From contig NZ_QUNO01000014.1 in assembly GCF_003387475.1 (NCBI RefSeq), forward strand, positions 186,001 through 250,000: DNA of 64,000 bases. Direction: 5' to 3'. The notes under the pieces are model-generated. The model was not told the origin of the DNA, did not search any database, and saw only the letters and a program-made list of their open reading frames with translations. The stretch is from Kutzneria buriramensis. GTDB lineage: Bacteria > Actinomycetota > Actinomycetes > Mycobacteriales > Pseudonocardiaceae. Shown here in pieces: positions 36,012-45,140 of the stretch; position 1 is the stretch's first letter, and each line of letters opens with the position of its first letter. The translations under genes and the position numbers were made by a program.

Positions 36012-36875
36012 GTGCGAGTTGCGACCTGGAACGTGAACTCGGTGAAGCAGCGGATGCCGAGGCTGCTGCCGTGGCTGGACGAGCGCCGGCCGGACGTGGT
36101 CTGCCTCCAGGAGCTGAAGCTGTCCGAGGAGGCGTTCACGGCCCTCCTCGGCGAGGAGCTGGCGGGGCGCGGCTACGAGGCGGCCGTGATGGGGGAGCCC
36201 CGGTGGAACGGGGTGGCCGTGCTGTCCAAGGTCGGCCTGGACGACGTGGTGCAGGGTGTGGCCGGCGCGCCGGGGTTCCCGCACCAGGAGGCGCGGGCGG
36301 TCGCGGCCACGTGCGGTGGCGTTCGCGTGCACTCGCTGTACGTGCCGAACGGGCGTGAGCCGGATTCCGACCACTACCGGTACAAGCTGGCCTGGCTGGC
36401 GGCGCTGCGCGAGGTGCTGGCGGCCGGCCCGGCGGACGCGGTGGTGTGCGGCGACATCAACATCGCCCCGACGGACGCGGACGTGTTCGACCCGGCGGCC
36501 TACGTGGGGCAGACGCACGTGACCGAGCCGGAGCGGGCGGCCCTGAAACAGCTGCTGGACCTGGGCCTGCACGACGTGGTGCGCGAGCGGTGGCCGACGG
36601 AGCGGGTGTTCAGCTACTGGGACTACCGGGCCGGCATGTTCCACCAGGACCTGGGCATGCGCATCGACCTCGTGCTGGCCTCGGGCCCGGTGGCCGGGCG
36701 GGTGCGGGCGGCCTGGGTGGACCGGCACGCGCGCAAGGGATCGGGGCCCAGCGACCACGCGCCGGTCATCGTGGACCTCGACGAGGCCCCGGACGGCGAC
36801 ATCGGCCCGGTGGTGCCGCCGCCGTCGGCCCGCGGAACGGGCCGGAAGGCGAGGCTGCCACAGGCAAAAGACTGA
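36012..36875 (+). CDS. xthA: Exodeoxyribonuclease III
   Basis: 287 aa from GTG 36012 (MRVATWNVNSVKQRM), the conserved N-terminus. The EEP-family residues are present: CLQELKLSEE (metal Glu), GDINIAPTD, SYWDYRAGMFHQDLGMRIDLVLAS and GPSDHAPVIVDL (catalytic His). It removes nucleotides from 3' ends and cleaves at abasic sites in base-excision repair. It is monocistronic, followed 88 bases later by a protein kinase gene. Confidence 0.94.
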   Translation: MRVATWNVNSVKQRMPRLLPWLDERRPDVVCLQELKLSEEAFTALLGEELAGRGYEAAVMGEPRWNGVAVLSKVGLDDVVQGVAGAPGFPHQEARAVAATCGGVRVHSLYVPNGREPDSDHYRYKLAWLAALREVLAAGPADAVVCGDINIAPTDADVFDPAAYVGQTHVTEPERAALKQLLDLGLHDVVRERWPTERVFSYWDYRAGMFHQDLGMRIDLVLASGPVAGRVRAAWVDRHARKGSGPSDHAPVIVDLDEAPDGDIGPVVPPPSARGTGRKARLPQAKD

Positions 36876-36963
36876 TCCACATCTCACACTGGGGCCGAAT
36901 GGCCGATCCAGCGTCGTATCGTGGACGCCGAGCTGCCAACTGGGGGTATGCGGAGGTGAACGG

Positions 36964-37839
36964 ATGCGGCAGCGGCCTTACATCGCGTACGAGCCGCCGA
37001 GCCAGCCGCTGCCGGCCAGGTTCCAGGTAGGGGGCCTGCTCGGCCGCGGGGTCGGCACGGAGGTGTACGACGCCTTCGACGAGGAGCTCGACTGCGAGGT
37101 CGCGGTCAAGCTGTTCCCGGCCGACCTGGACGCGACGGCCTGCCGGCGGATCGCGGACGAGGCGCAGGCGCTGGACCGGCTCAACCACCGCCGCCTGGTC
37201 TCGGTGTACGACGGCGGCATCCACCTGGGCCGCCCGTACCTGGTGATGCAGCTGATCCGCGGCACCAGCCTGAGCAAGCGGTTGCGCCAGGGCCCGCTGC
37301 TGATGGCCGAGTCCGTGGTGATCGTCGCGCTGCTCGCGGATGCGTTGTCGCACGTGCACGCCCAGGGCGTGGTGCACCGGGACGTCAAGCCGTCGAACAT
37401 CCTGCTCGACGAGGGGGGCCTGCCGCACCTGAGCGACTTCGGCATCGCGCTGCTGGCCGGGCAGACCCGGGTGACCGCCGTGGACGAGGTCATCGGCACG
37501 CCCGCCTACCTGGCGCCCGAGCAGATCCTCGGCGGCGCCCTCGGACCGTCCGTGGACATCTACGCGCTGGGCCTGGTGCTGCTGGAGTGCATCACCGGCT
37601 ACCGCGAGTTCGACGGTCCGAACAAGCTGGAGGCCGCGCTGGCCCGGCTCAGCCGCGACCCGGAGGTCCCGGACGAGCTGCCGGGCCCGCTGGCCGGGCT
37701 GCTGCGGGCGATGACCGCCCGCGAACCCGGCCGCCGGCCGACCGCGCTGCACTGCTTCAACACCCTGTCCGGCCTGGTCGCCAATGCGGTCGAGGAGGCG
37801 GAGACGGTGTCGCTGTCTATGCCCTGGCGACCATCTTGA
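36964..37839 (+). CDS. Soluble Hanks-type Ser/Thr protein kinase
   Basis: 291 aa, essentially a bare kinase domain. It has a glycine loop LLGRGVGTEVYDAFD, catalytic Lys49 (EVAVKLF), Glu66, HRDVKPSNIL (HRD at 138-140), DFG at 158-160, the activation segment IGTPAYLAPEQ, and DIYALGLVLLECITG. There is no transmembrane helix or PASTA sensor, so it is cytosolic and its input comes from elsewhere. The 3' end overlaps the convergent RidA gene by 23 bases. AGGTG precedes the ATG. Confidence 0.93.
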   Translation: MRQRPYIAYEPPSQPLPARFQVGGLLGRGVGTEVYDAFDEELDCEVAVKLFPADLDATACRRIADEAQALDRLNHRRLVSVYDGGIHLGRPYLVMQLIRGTSLSKRLRQGPLLMAESVVIVALLADALSHVHAQGVVHRDVKPSNILLDEGGLPHLSDFGIALLAGQTRVTAVDEVIGTPAYLAPEQILGGALGPSVDIYALGLVLLECITGYREFDGPNKLEAALARLSRDPEVPDELPGPLAGLLRAMTAREPGRRPTALHCFNTLSGLVANAVEEAETVSLSMPWRPS

Positions 37840-38236
37840 TCTCCAGCAGCTGCGCCGGGAAGGCCAGCCGGCTACAGGCGACGATGGTGCTGGCGACCTG
37901 CGGGATCTCGACGCCATAGGCGGCCTTGCGGACCGGCCCGGCGACGGCGAACGCCGCCTCCATGTCCAGCACGTAGATCACCTCCTCGACGACGTCGGCC
38001 AGCGACGCGCCGAAGCGGGCCAGCAGCGCCGCCGCGTTGACGTAGGTCTGGCGCATCTGCTCGCCCATGTTGCCGAAGTCGGTGATGCGGCCCTGCTCGT
38101 CCACCGGCGCCGGCGCGACCAGGTCCGGGCCGTCGTTGGACAGCTGCCCGGAGATGTAGATGGTGTCGCCACAGCGGACGGCCTGCACGTATCCGTAGGA
38201 TTCCTCCCACGGGACACCGAAACTCTCTGTTTTCAT
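37817..38236 (-). CDS. RidA-family (YjgF/YER057c/UK114) protein
   Basis: 139 aa. Core: FGVPWEESYGYVQAVRCGDTIYISGQLSND, MGEQMRQTYVNAAALLARFGASLADVVEEVIYV, AYGVEIPQVASTIVACSRLAFPAQLLEIKMVA. The substrate-binding Arg of true RidA enamine deaminases (usually in VR...P.V...) is not evident: the equivalent segment reads VEIPQVASTIVACSRL. It may therefore belong to a Rid subfamily without imine deaminase activity. It is divergent from a GlxA regulator. Confidence 0.87.
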   Translation of the reverse strand: MKTESFGVPWEESYGYVQAVRCGDTIYISGQLSNDGPDLVAPAPVDEQGRITDFGNMGEQMRQTYVNAAALLARFGASLADVVEEVIYVLDMEAAFAVAGPVRKAAYGVEIPQVASTIVACSRLAFPAQLLEIKMVARA

Positions 38237-38321
38237 GGCTGCGACCGTAGGTGTCGCGCCTCGGCGGCGACGAGCGGAAACTGTGCCGTAGAGGGCAAGG
38301 ATCGTGCCAGGAGGTGGGTGG

Positions 38322-39242
38322 ATGGCGCGCAGGGTCGCGCTGCTCGTGCTGCCGCGGGTGATCGCGCTCGACTACAGCATCGCCATCAACATCCTCGGCG
38401 AGCAGCGGGGTTATGAGCTGTTCACGGGCGGTGAGGCCGGGCACGCCGGGCCGGAGGACGGCGTCGTCATCGTGCCGTCGCATCCGCTGTCCGCCGTGGA
38501 AGAAGCCGATGTCGTGGTGGTGCCCGGCTTCGGCGACCCGCACATCCCGCCGCCGGAGCCGTTCCTCGACGCCATCGCCCGCAGCGCCGAGCGCGGGGCG
38601 ACCGTGGTCGGCGTCTGCACCGGCACCTTTGCCTTGGCCGCCAGTGGGATCACCGCCGACCGGCAGGTCACCACGCACTGGCGGTACACCGCGCACCTCC
38701 AGGAGTTGTTCCCGCGCACCAAGGTCGTCGAGAACGTGCTGCACATCCAGGACGGCAACCTGCTCACCTCCGCCGGCGCCGGGGCCGCCATCGACCTGTG
38801 CCTGCACCTCATCCGCACCGACTTCGGCGTGGACGCCGAACTCGCCGCCGGCCGGGACATCGTCGCCGGTCCGGCTCGTCCCGGGCCGCAGCCCCAGTAC
38901 CTGGACGTGCTCACCCCGCCCGACGCCGACCTGTCCGACACCCGGGGCTGGGCGCTGCAACGTATCGCCGAGCCCCTCACCGTCGACCAGCTCGCCCGGC
39001 ACAGCGCCATGTCACGGCGCACGTTCATCCGGCGGTTCCGTGAGGAGACGGGGCTGCCGCCCATGCGATGGCTTACGCTGCAACGGATCCTCGTGGCGCG
39101 ACGGCTGCTGGAGACCTCCGACTGGTCCGTCGACCGGATCGCCGACGCCGCCGGCATGGGCACCGCCGCGAACTTCCGGGTGATCTTCCGCCGCGAGACC
39201 GGATCGCTGCCCAGCGACTACCGGCGGGCCCACCGGCGATGA
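38322..39242 (+). CDS. GlxA-type transcriptional regulator (DJ-1/PfpI plus AraC HTH)
   Basis: 306 aa from ATG 38322 with AGGAGG eight bases upstream. The N-terminal domain is a class I amidotransferase-like fold (VALLVLPRVIALDYSIAINIL ... VVGVCTGTFALAASGI), where the Cys nucleophile position is present (VCTG). The C-terminal AraC-type HTH reads LTVDQLARHSAMSRRTFIRRFREETGLPP and RRLLETSDWSVDRIADAAGMGTAANFRVIFRRETG. It is divergent from the RidA gene, its likely target. Confidence 0.92.
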   Translation: MARRVALLVLPRVIALDYSIAINILGEQRGYELFTGGEAGHAGPEDGVVIVPSHPLSAVEEADVVVVPGFGDPHIPPPEPFLDAIARSAERGATVVGVCTGTFALAASGITADRQVTTHWRYTAHLQELFPRTKVVENVLHIQDGNLLTSAGAGAAIDLCLHLIRTDFGVDAELAAGRDIVAGPARPGPQPQYLDVLTPPDADLSDTRGWALQRIAEPLTVDQLARHSAMSRRTFIRRFREETGLPPMRWLTLQRILVARRLLETSDWSVDRIADAAGMGTAANFRVIFRRETGSLPSDYRRAHRR

Positions 39243-39291
39243 TGGCCGATTCCCGCCAGCCCGGGCCGTCCCCGCGCGCCATGCTTGTCCC

Positions 39292-39813
39292 ATGAGCGAA
39301 ACCGTGAAGACCATTGTGGACAGTCCGGTCGGGCCGCTGACCCTCGTCGGCCAGGACGGTGTGCTCACCGGCCTGTACATGGACAAGCAGCGCCACCGTC
39401 CGGCCGAGGAGACCTTCGGTCCCGTCGACGCCGAGCCCTTCCGCGACGTCATCGAGCAGCTCGCCGCCTACTTCGCCGGCGACCTGGAGACCTTCGACCT
39501 GCCGCTCGGCCTGCGCGGCACGCCCTTCCAGCGCACCGTCTGGGCCGCCCTGCGCGAGATCCCTTACGGCGAGACCGTCTCGTACGGCGAGCTCGCCAAC
39601 CACATCGGCCGCCCCAGCGCCGCCCGCGCCGTCGGATTGGCCAACGGCAAGAACCCCATCGGCATCATCGTGCCCTGCCACCGTGTCGTCGGCTCCGGCG
39701 GTGACCTCACCGGCTACGGCGGCGGCATCGAGCGCAAGCAGCACCTGCTCGAGTTCGAGCGGGCCGGCGTTCGCTCCGGGCACATGCTCGCCCTCGAGCC
39801 GGCGAGCGTCTGA
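39292..39813 (+). CDS. ogt: Methylated-DNA-protein-cysteine methyltransferase
   Basis: 173 aa. It has the DNA-binding HTH (GTPFQRTVWAALREIPYGETVSYGELA) and the active site PCHRV with acceptor Cys129. GRPSAARAVGLANGKNPI, with the Arg finger, is also intact. It repairs O6-alkylguanine by suicidal transfer. It starts at ATG 39292, 49 bases after the GlxA regulator. Confidence 0.95.
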   Translation: MSETVKTIVDSPVGPLTLVGQDGVLTGLYMDKQRHRPAEETFGPVDAEPFRDVIEQLAAYFAGDLETFDLPLGLRGTPFQRTVWAALREIPYGETVSYGELANHIGRPSAARAVGLANGKNPIGIIVPCHRVVGSGGDLTGYGGGIERKQHLLEFERAGVRSGHMLALEPASV

Positions 39814-39832
39814 TCCGCGCCGTAAGCGGCGG

Positions 39833-40468
39833 TCAGGGGGAGGCGAGGCCGTGGCGGTAGGCGTAGCGGATGGCCTCGGGGCGGGTACGGACGTCGATCT
39901 TGGCGAAGAGGTTGTTGATGTGGGTCTTGACGGTGGTCTCGCCGATGAACAGGGCGCCGGCGATGTCGGCGTTGCCGAGGCCCTGGGCGATGAGGGTGAG
40001 CACCTCGGCCTCGCGGGCGGTGAGGCCGGCGGGCGGCGGGCTTGGCGCGGGGGAGGAAAGGGCGGCGACTATGCGTTGGGAGACGGTGGCGTCGAAGGTG
40101 GACTGACCGGCGGCGACGGCACGCAGCGCGGCGGTGATCTCGGCGCGGCCGGCGTCCTTGGTGAGGTAGCCGCGGGCGCCGGCCTGGAGGGCGGCGGCGA
40201 TGGACTCGTCGTCGGCGTAGGTGGTGAGCACGACGACGGCGACGTCGGGATGGTGGGCGGCGATCCGGCGGGTGGCCTCGACGCCGTCCATGACGGGCAT
40301 CCGCAGGTCCATGAGCACGACATCGGCGGCGCGAGTCGCGAGCAGGTCCAGCGCCGCCGAACCGTCACCGGCGTCGCCGACCACCTCGACGTCGTCGACG
40401 AGGTCGAGCAGCGCGACGAGCCCCTCGCGCATGACGAGTTGGTCGTCGACGACGACGATCCGGATCAT
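39833..40468 (-). CDS. NarL/LuxR-family response regulator
   Basis: 211 aa. The receiver carries Asp54 (VLMDLRMPVMDG) and Lys in YLTKD. The HTH reads LTAREAEVLTLIAQGLGNADIAGALFIGETTVKTHINNLFAKI. It overlaps the stop of the kinase by four bases. It is the last gene of a four-gene operon made of two small membrane proteins, kinase and regulator. The target is unknown; the operon itself is likely. Confidence 0.94.
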   Translation of the reverse strand: MIRIVVVDDQLVMREGLVALLDLVDDVEVVGDAGDGSAALDLLATRAADVVLMDLRMPVMDGVEATRRIAAHHPDVAVVVLTTYADDESIAAALQAGARGYLTKDAGRAEITAALRAVAAGQSTFDATVSQRIVAALSSPAPSPPPAGLTAREAEVLTLIAQGLGNADIAGALFIGETTVKTHINNLFAKIDVRTRPEAIRYAYRHGLASP

Positions 40469-41550
40469 TCCGGCACCTCGGCGGTCACCAGCCAGCCCCC
40501 TCCTGATCGGCCCGCGCTCAGCGTGCCACCGACGAGTGCGATCCGCTCCCGCATCCCGACGAGACCGTGCCCAGGATCGGCGGTTTCCCCGGACGACGCG
40601 TTGTACACCCGAAGTCGGGTCACCGAGCCGAAGTCCAGCATCACCGACACGGGCGAACCCGGTGCGTGCTTGGCGGCGTTCGTCAGCGACTCCCGAGCGA
40701 TCCTCAGCAGCGACACGGCGGTGCCGGCGGAGAGCGTCCGAACGGAACCGGTGACGGAGAGGTCGATCTCCAGCCCACGGTCCCGCCGGCCGTCGGCCAC
40801 GAGCTGCTCCAACGCCTCCACCAGTGGCGGCGCGTCGAAACGCAGCGCGGCGACGGCCCGGCGGGCCTCGTCGAGGCCGTCGTGGGCCAGCCGCCGGGCT
40901 CGCTGCACGCGGAGCAGGCCGCCCGCCAGGTCGCCACGCTCGGCGAGCAGGCCCTCGGCCACCTCCAACTGCACGCCGAGCGCCCCGAGCGAGTGGGCGA
41001 GCACGTCGTGCAACTCACGGGCGATGCGCGCCCGCTCGTCCAGCGCGGCGACCTCGGCCTGGAGCCGCGCCTGCAACTGGTGCTGACGGGCGGCCAGGCC
41101 GCTCATGGCGACGATCAGCAGCGCGGCGGTGTCGCCGAGCGCGGAGACGCTGCCCTGCCCCCATGCCAGGGCACCGCCTCCGCAGATCACCAAGCTGCCG
41201 GCCAGCACCGCCATCAGCGGCGCGGACGGCAACAACGTCAGCGAGCACGTGGTCGCCAGCGCCACGCATGTGAGCAGCACCGGCGTGCCGTCGGGCGCGG
41301 GACCGATCAGCACGACGCACAGCAGGAGGCACGCCAGCAGCGGGTACAGCGCCATCCGCGGCGCCCGGCGGTCGAGCACCACGAACGCGAGCCAACAGGC
41401 GAGGCTCACTCCGTAGAGCGACCACATCCACGCCGGCGTCGGTTTCTGCACGGTCGCGAGCGTGATCACGAAGACGCCGGTCCCGATGACGCCGACGAGC
41501 AGCCGACCGGGCACGATCCGGTCGAACAGGCGGGACAGGTGCACGACCAT
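40465..41550 (-). CDS. Membrane sensor histidine kinase (HisKA_3 type)
   Basis: 361 aa. About five to six membrane helices (residues 15-150) have very short loops, so it is an intramembrane-sensing type. The phospho-acceptor box is RIARELHDVLAHSLGALGVQ (His181), then RESLTNAAKHAPGSPVSV and GHGLVGMRERI. The lack of an extracytoplasmic domain suggests it senses the membrane or a partner. The two small membrane proteins encoded just upstream are obvious candidates. Confidence 0.92.
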   Translation of the reverse strand: MVVHLSRLFDRIVPGRLLVGVIGTGVFVITLATVQKPTPAWMWSLYGVSLACWLAFVVLDRRAPRMALYPLLACLLLCVVLIGPAPDGTPVLLTCVALATTCSLTLLPSAPLMAVLAGSLVICGGGALAWGQGSVSALGDTAALLIVAMSGLAARQHQLQARLQAEVAALDERARIARELHDVLAHSLGALGVQLEVAEGLLAERGDLAGGLLRVQRARRLAHDGLDEARRAVAALRFDAPPLVEALEQLVADGRRDRGLEIDLSVTGSVRTLSAGTAVSLLRIARESLTNAAKHAPGSPVSVMLDFGSVTRLRVYNASSGETADPGHGLVGMRERIALVGGTLSAGRSGGGWLVTAEVPE

Positions 41551-41562
41551 CAGGCTGCCACG

Positions 41563-41679
41563 TCAGCGGCCCGTCCGCCGCCAGATCAGCGCCAGCACGA
41601 ACAGCAGCACGACGAGCCCGAGCACACCGGCGCCGATCAGCAGGAACCGCATCAGCAGGTACTGCACCACGGCCCCCAT
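41563..41679 (-). CDS. 38-aa single-span membrane peptide, paralogue of the upstream 77-aa protein
   Basis: ATG 41679 to TGA 41563, starting one base inside the stop of the 77-aa gene (TGATG) and ending 12 bases before the kinase start. The translation is one helix: VVQYLLMRFLLIGAGVLGL, then VVLLFVLALIWRRTGR. It aligns with the first helix of the upstream protein (MEYFLLRGALIGGVVVL, VVLGLFAVALVLRRLGK). Tight coupling on both sides argues that it is translated. It probably modulates the intramembrane kinase. Confidence 0.7.
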   Translation of the reverse strand: MGAVVQYLLMRFLLIGAGVLGLVVLLFVLALIWRRTGR

Positions 41680-41912
41680 CAGCGGCGCTCCTTGATCACG
41701 CGCTCGGCGACCATGTTCGCGAGCCCGCCTCGGCGCCGGGCTCCCTCGCGGATCATCGGCTCGACCACCTGCCGCGCGCGGTCGAGCTTGCCGAGCCGCC
41801 GCAGCACGAGCGCCACCGCGAACAGGCCGAGCACCACCAGCACCACGACGCCGCCGATGAGCGCGCCGCGGAGCAGGAAGTACTCCATGACGTCTTGCAG
41901 TGTGTTGTCCAT
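41679..41912 (-). CDS. 77-aa single-span membrane protein, first gene of the kinase operon
   Basis: MDNTLQDVMEYFLLRGALIG begins the protein, a 24-residue hydrophobic helix follows, and the cytoplasmic tail is basic (RRLGKLDRARQVVEPMIRE, RRRGGLANMVAERVIKERR). Its helix is paralogous to the 38-aa peptide that follows. No lipobox or signal cleavage site is seen. It lies at the head of a TCS operon, a place typical of accessory sensors, although no family is recognised. Confidence 0.75.
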   Translation of the reverse strand: MDNTLQDVMEYFLLRGALIGGVVVLVVLGLFAVALVLRRLGKLDRARQVVEPMIREGARRRGGLANMVAERVIKERR

Positions 41913-41990
41913 GGCGCGGACGCTACGGAGCGACCGGGGTGGATCAGCACCTCCCGGCGGTGGAGATCCGGGTGGAGCCGCCCTCCACCG

Positions 41991-43022
41991 TCAGGGCCGC
42001 AATAGCACCCGGATCGGGTTGCCGTCATGCTCCCGGAGTCGGCGAATGCCCTCGTCGAACTCGTCCAACGGTAGCACTGCGCTGACCGACGCCGACAAGT
42101 CGAGGCGTCCTCGGGACACCAGCTCGACCAACTCGTCGAGATGCCGCATCTTGTAGCCGAGATGACCGGTGACGGTGTGCCGGCGGGCGAGGAATGCGCC
42201 CTCGCGGCCGAGTTCGATCGGCTCGCCGCTGATGCCGACGAGCAGTAGCCGCCCGCGCGTCGCCAGCACGCCGTTGGCCTGCGCCACCGTCGACGTGCGG
42301 CCGACGCAGTCGAAGGCGGCGCGCAGGCCGCGGCCGTCGGTGATCTCCATGATCCGCGCGGGCGTGTCCTCGGCCAACGGATCGAGCACGAAGTCCGCGC
42401 CGAGCGAAAGGGCCCTTTCGCGCACTCCCGTCACCGGATCGAGTCCGATGACCGGCGACGCGCCGGCGATCCGGGCCAGCTGGACGAGGTGGCTGCCGAT
42501 GCCGCCCATGCCCCACACGCCGACGGATTCCGCCATCCGCAGGCCGGCGGTCTCCAGCGCCCCGTATGGGGTGGAGACGGCATCGGCCAGCACCGCGGCC
42601 TGCTCCATCGGCACGCCGTCGGGCACCGCGATCAGCGACACCCCCGGCGTGACAACGTATTCCGCCCACGCGCCGTCGTACGCGAACGCCATCACCTCCA
42701 GCGCCTCGCAGTCGTCGATGTTGCCGCCGAACGCGCACGACCGGCACTTTCCGCAGGCCCGGCCGGCGGCGATCACCACCCGGTCGCCGACCTGCCAGTG
42801 CCGCACCGCGCCGCCGACCGCCGCGATCGTGCCGGACGCCTCGTGACCGGGCGTGATGACTGGTAGCTGCGCCGGAATGTGGCCGTCGAACTGGCTCAGG
42901 TCGGAGTGGCAGATGCCGCACGCGGCGACCTTCACCACCACCTCGGTCGGCCCCGGTCGCGGCACCGGCACGGTCTCCAGACGCAACTCACGGGTGTCGG
43001 CGTGGAACCGGACGGCGCGCAT
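41991..43022 (-). CDS. Zinc-dependent alcohol dehydrogenase (MDR family)
   Basis: 343 aa from ATG 43022 (MRAVRFHADTRELRL), where similarity begins; a TTG at 43070 would add 16 residues. Catalytic zinc ligands are in ACGICHSDLS and GHEASG, with the structural zinc Cys in CGKCRSCAFGGNIDDC. The Rossmann motif is VGVWGMGGIGSHLVQLARIAG with a GLDP acidic end, favouring NAD. It is a typical medium-chain dehydrogenase of unknown alcohol. It stands alone between the TCS operon and the protease gene. Confidence 0.9.
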   Translation of the reverse strand: MRAVRFHADTRELRLETVPVPRPGPTEVVVKVAACGICHSDLSQFDGHIPAQLPVITPGHEASGTIAAVGGAVRHWQVGDRVVIAAGRACGKCRSCAFGGNIDDCEALEVMAFAYDGAWAEYVVTPGVSLIAVPDGVPMEQAAVLADAVSTPYGALETAGLRMAESVGVWGMGGIGSHLVQLARIAGASPVIGLDPVTGVRERALSLGADFVLDPLAEDTPARIMEITDGRGLRAAFDCVGRTSTVAQANGVLATRGRLLLVGISGEPIELGREGAFLARRHTVTGHLGYKMRHLDELVELVSRGRLDLSASVSAVLPLDEFDEGIRRLREHDGNPIRVLLRP

Positions 43023-43151
43023 GGTCTCCGGCAGCTCGGTCGTCAACGGCGGAATCCCTTCCAGTGGCAAGAACGCTGCCGCCGACGCTAGGGGACGCCT
43101 GCATGTCTGGCCATGTGGATGGCCCCGCCTGAACGGATTCAGTGCCCGTCC

Positions 43152-45140
43152 TCACGGACAGAGCCGAATGGCGTTGGGCACGAGCAAGGTCTGTCCCACC
43201 GCGAGCTCGGTGTTGTCGTAGCCGAGGTTGTTGAGTTTTTGCAGTGTGTGGACGGTGGTGAGGTAGCAGCGGGCGAGTTTGTCGAGGGTGTCGCCGGGGC
43301 GCACGACGACGGCTCCGATGGAGGTCGCGTCGAAACGGGGCACCAACGGGGTGGTGCTGAGTGTGGTACTGAGTTCGGTGCCCGGGTCGAACTGGAAGTA
43401 CGTGCTGGTGGGGAGATCGACGGTCGGCAGCGAGGTGGTCTCCGGCAGTACAGTGGTGATGGCGCGGGGCGGAGCCGGTGGGGCGTTGTCGGCGATCACG
43501 GTGATGGCGACGAAGGCGACGACCACGACGGCACAGAGGGCGTAGACGCGGTTGCGGGCCGCGCGATCGTGGTCTGATTCGAACGGCGCGGTCACCAGGG
43601 TGAGGGCGGGTTCGGCGTCGAATGGCCGCGGGCGCTGAGGATCGACGCGTAGCGACGCCAGGTACAGACGGAGCCTGTCGACGTCCGAGTCGACGGCCTC
43701 GAAGACCAGGGCGTTGAGCTCGGCGAACGGCAGTACGCGCACGCCATCGTCGCGCAGCTCGCTGACGACGAGTTCGCTGGGGCCGGTCCACGACAGCCGC
43801 CAGTGCGCGCTGCCGGCCTCGACCAGGTAGTGCCCGGCCAGCGCGTGCAACGCCTCGCACAGCCGGGCCATCGCGCGGAGCGGATCCTCCTTGTCGAAGC
43901 GCGTGGCGAGCTGCGTGGCCTCACCGGCTTCGAGCAACTCCAGCACGGTCGCGAGGGTGGCATCGGGTCCGGCGGCGTGGAGCAACGTCCGCGCGGCGGC
44001 AGTCGGCGCGCCGACGCGGGCGGCCTTCGCCCGCCACTGCTTGGCCGGCAGCGCCTCGACGTCCTGCCCGGGCAGCAGGTGCTCGATCAGCTTCCGGCCG
44101 GGATAACGCCAGGTTGACGGCTCAGGCTCGCGCAGCCAGGCCGGCACGTCGGATTCCATCGCGGCCAGGCGGGTCAGCCGGTCGGCCATGCTGGGGTGGC
44201 TGGCGAACCGGTCGTGCGGCTGGGGTTCGGGATCGGCGGCCTTGAGCTCGTCCAGGGCCCGGCGGCGGTGCTCGTCGGACAGCATGGCGGCGAACATCGC
44301 CAGCGGGTCCTCCGGCGCATAGCCGGCGCCGGCGGTTGCCAGCAGGTACTTCTGGGTGAAGACGTGCCAGAAGGCGTCGATCGCGGCGAGGGATCTCAGC
44401 GTCCGGGCGACCGATTCGGGACCGGCGATCCGCGCGGCGACGGCATCGGCCTCGAACTCCTGCTGCCGCCGAACGGCGAAGGAGACTCGCGCGTACAGGT
44501 GGGCGTAAGCGCGGAAGACCGAGGCGAAGAGCCTGGTCACGTTCCCCAGTATGTGGCGCGGCGCGCTGGCGAGGTTGTTGTGAAGTCTTTCCAACGCCAG
44601 GAAACCGCGGTACACGATGGTGCTGCCACGGGTGTGCCAGCCGAGGTAGTGCCCGAACTCGTGCCCGAGCAACGCCCGAAGCTCGTTCGCGGACAGCTCG
44701 GCCAGCAAGGGAAGTCCGAGGTGCAGTCGGCGGCGACCGGGCAGCAGACCCAGCAGGCGAGCGTCTTCGCTGACCGATCCGTTGACTTCGCCGGTCAGGC
44801 GTACCTCGTGTGGCGGCCGGATACCGGCCTCGGCCGCCACCTCCCGGACGAAGGCCCACAGTTCCGGGGCTTGCTCCTCGTCGACCGGCACAGATGGGGT
44901 GTCCGCGTCGATGCCGCCGACCGCGAACATGCTGCTGAGCACGACCACCACCGCGACGATCAAGCCGGCGAGCCCGAACAATATCGAGGTGATGTACCCG
45001 TGCGTCTCGCCGTTCATGTAGGACTGCAGGACGTCCGCGCACAGGATCGCCAGGCCGCCGCATATGGCCACGCCCACCAGGGCGATGACGTACACCCCGG
45101 ACAGCATCAGGATCGCCAGCACCGCGCGCAGTGTGGTCAT
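43152..45140 (-). CDS. M48-family membrane metalloprotease with C-terminal LysM domain
   Basis: 662 aa from ATG 45140 (MTTLRAVLAILML), overlapping the sigma-factor stop by four bases. Two N-terminal membrane helices are followed by zinc site HEFGH (160-164) and the third ligand in RRQQEFEADAVAARI. After a long helical region comes a third membrane helix (VYALCAVVVVAFVAITVI), a Thr-rich linker and a LysM module (VVVRPGDTLDKLARCYLTTVHTL, LNNLGYDNTELAVGQTLLVP). Topology puts the protease inside and LysM at the cell wall. It is co-transcribed with a sigma factor. Confidence 0.88.
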   Translation of the reverse strand: MTTLRAVLAILMLSGVYVIALVGVAICGGLAILCADVLQSYMNGETHGYITSILFGLAGLIVAVVVVLSSMFAVGGIDADTPSVPVDEEQAPELWAFVREVAAEAGIRPPHEVRLTGEVNGSVSEDARLLGLLPGRRRLHLGLPLLAELSANELRALLGHEFGHYLGWHTRGSTIVYRGFLALERLHNNLASAPRHILGNVTRLFASVFRAYAHLYARVSFAVRRQQEFEADAVAARIAGPESVARTLRSLAAIDAFWHVFTQKYLLATAGAGYAPEDPLAMFAAMLSDEHRRRALDELKAADPEPQPHDRFASHPSMADRLTRLAAMESDVPAWLREPEPSTWRYPGRKLIEHLLPGQDVEALPAKQWRAKAARVGAPTAAARTLLHAAGPDATLATVLELLEAGEATQLATRFDKEDPLRAMARLCEALHALAGHYLVEAGSAHWRLSWTGPSELVVSELRDDGVRVLPFAELNALVFEAVDSDVDRLRLYLASLRVDPQRPRPFDAEPALTLVTAPFESDHDRAARNRVYALCAVVVVAFVAITVIADNAPPAPPRAITTVLPETTSLPTVDLPTSTYFQFDPGTELSTTLSTTPLVPRFDATSIGAVVVRPGDTLDKLARCYLTTVHTLQKLNNLGYDNTELAVGQTLLVPNAIRLCP

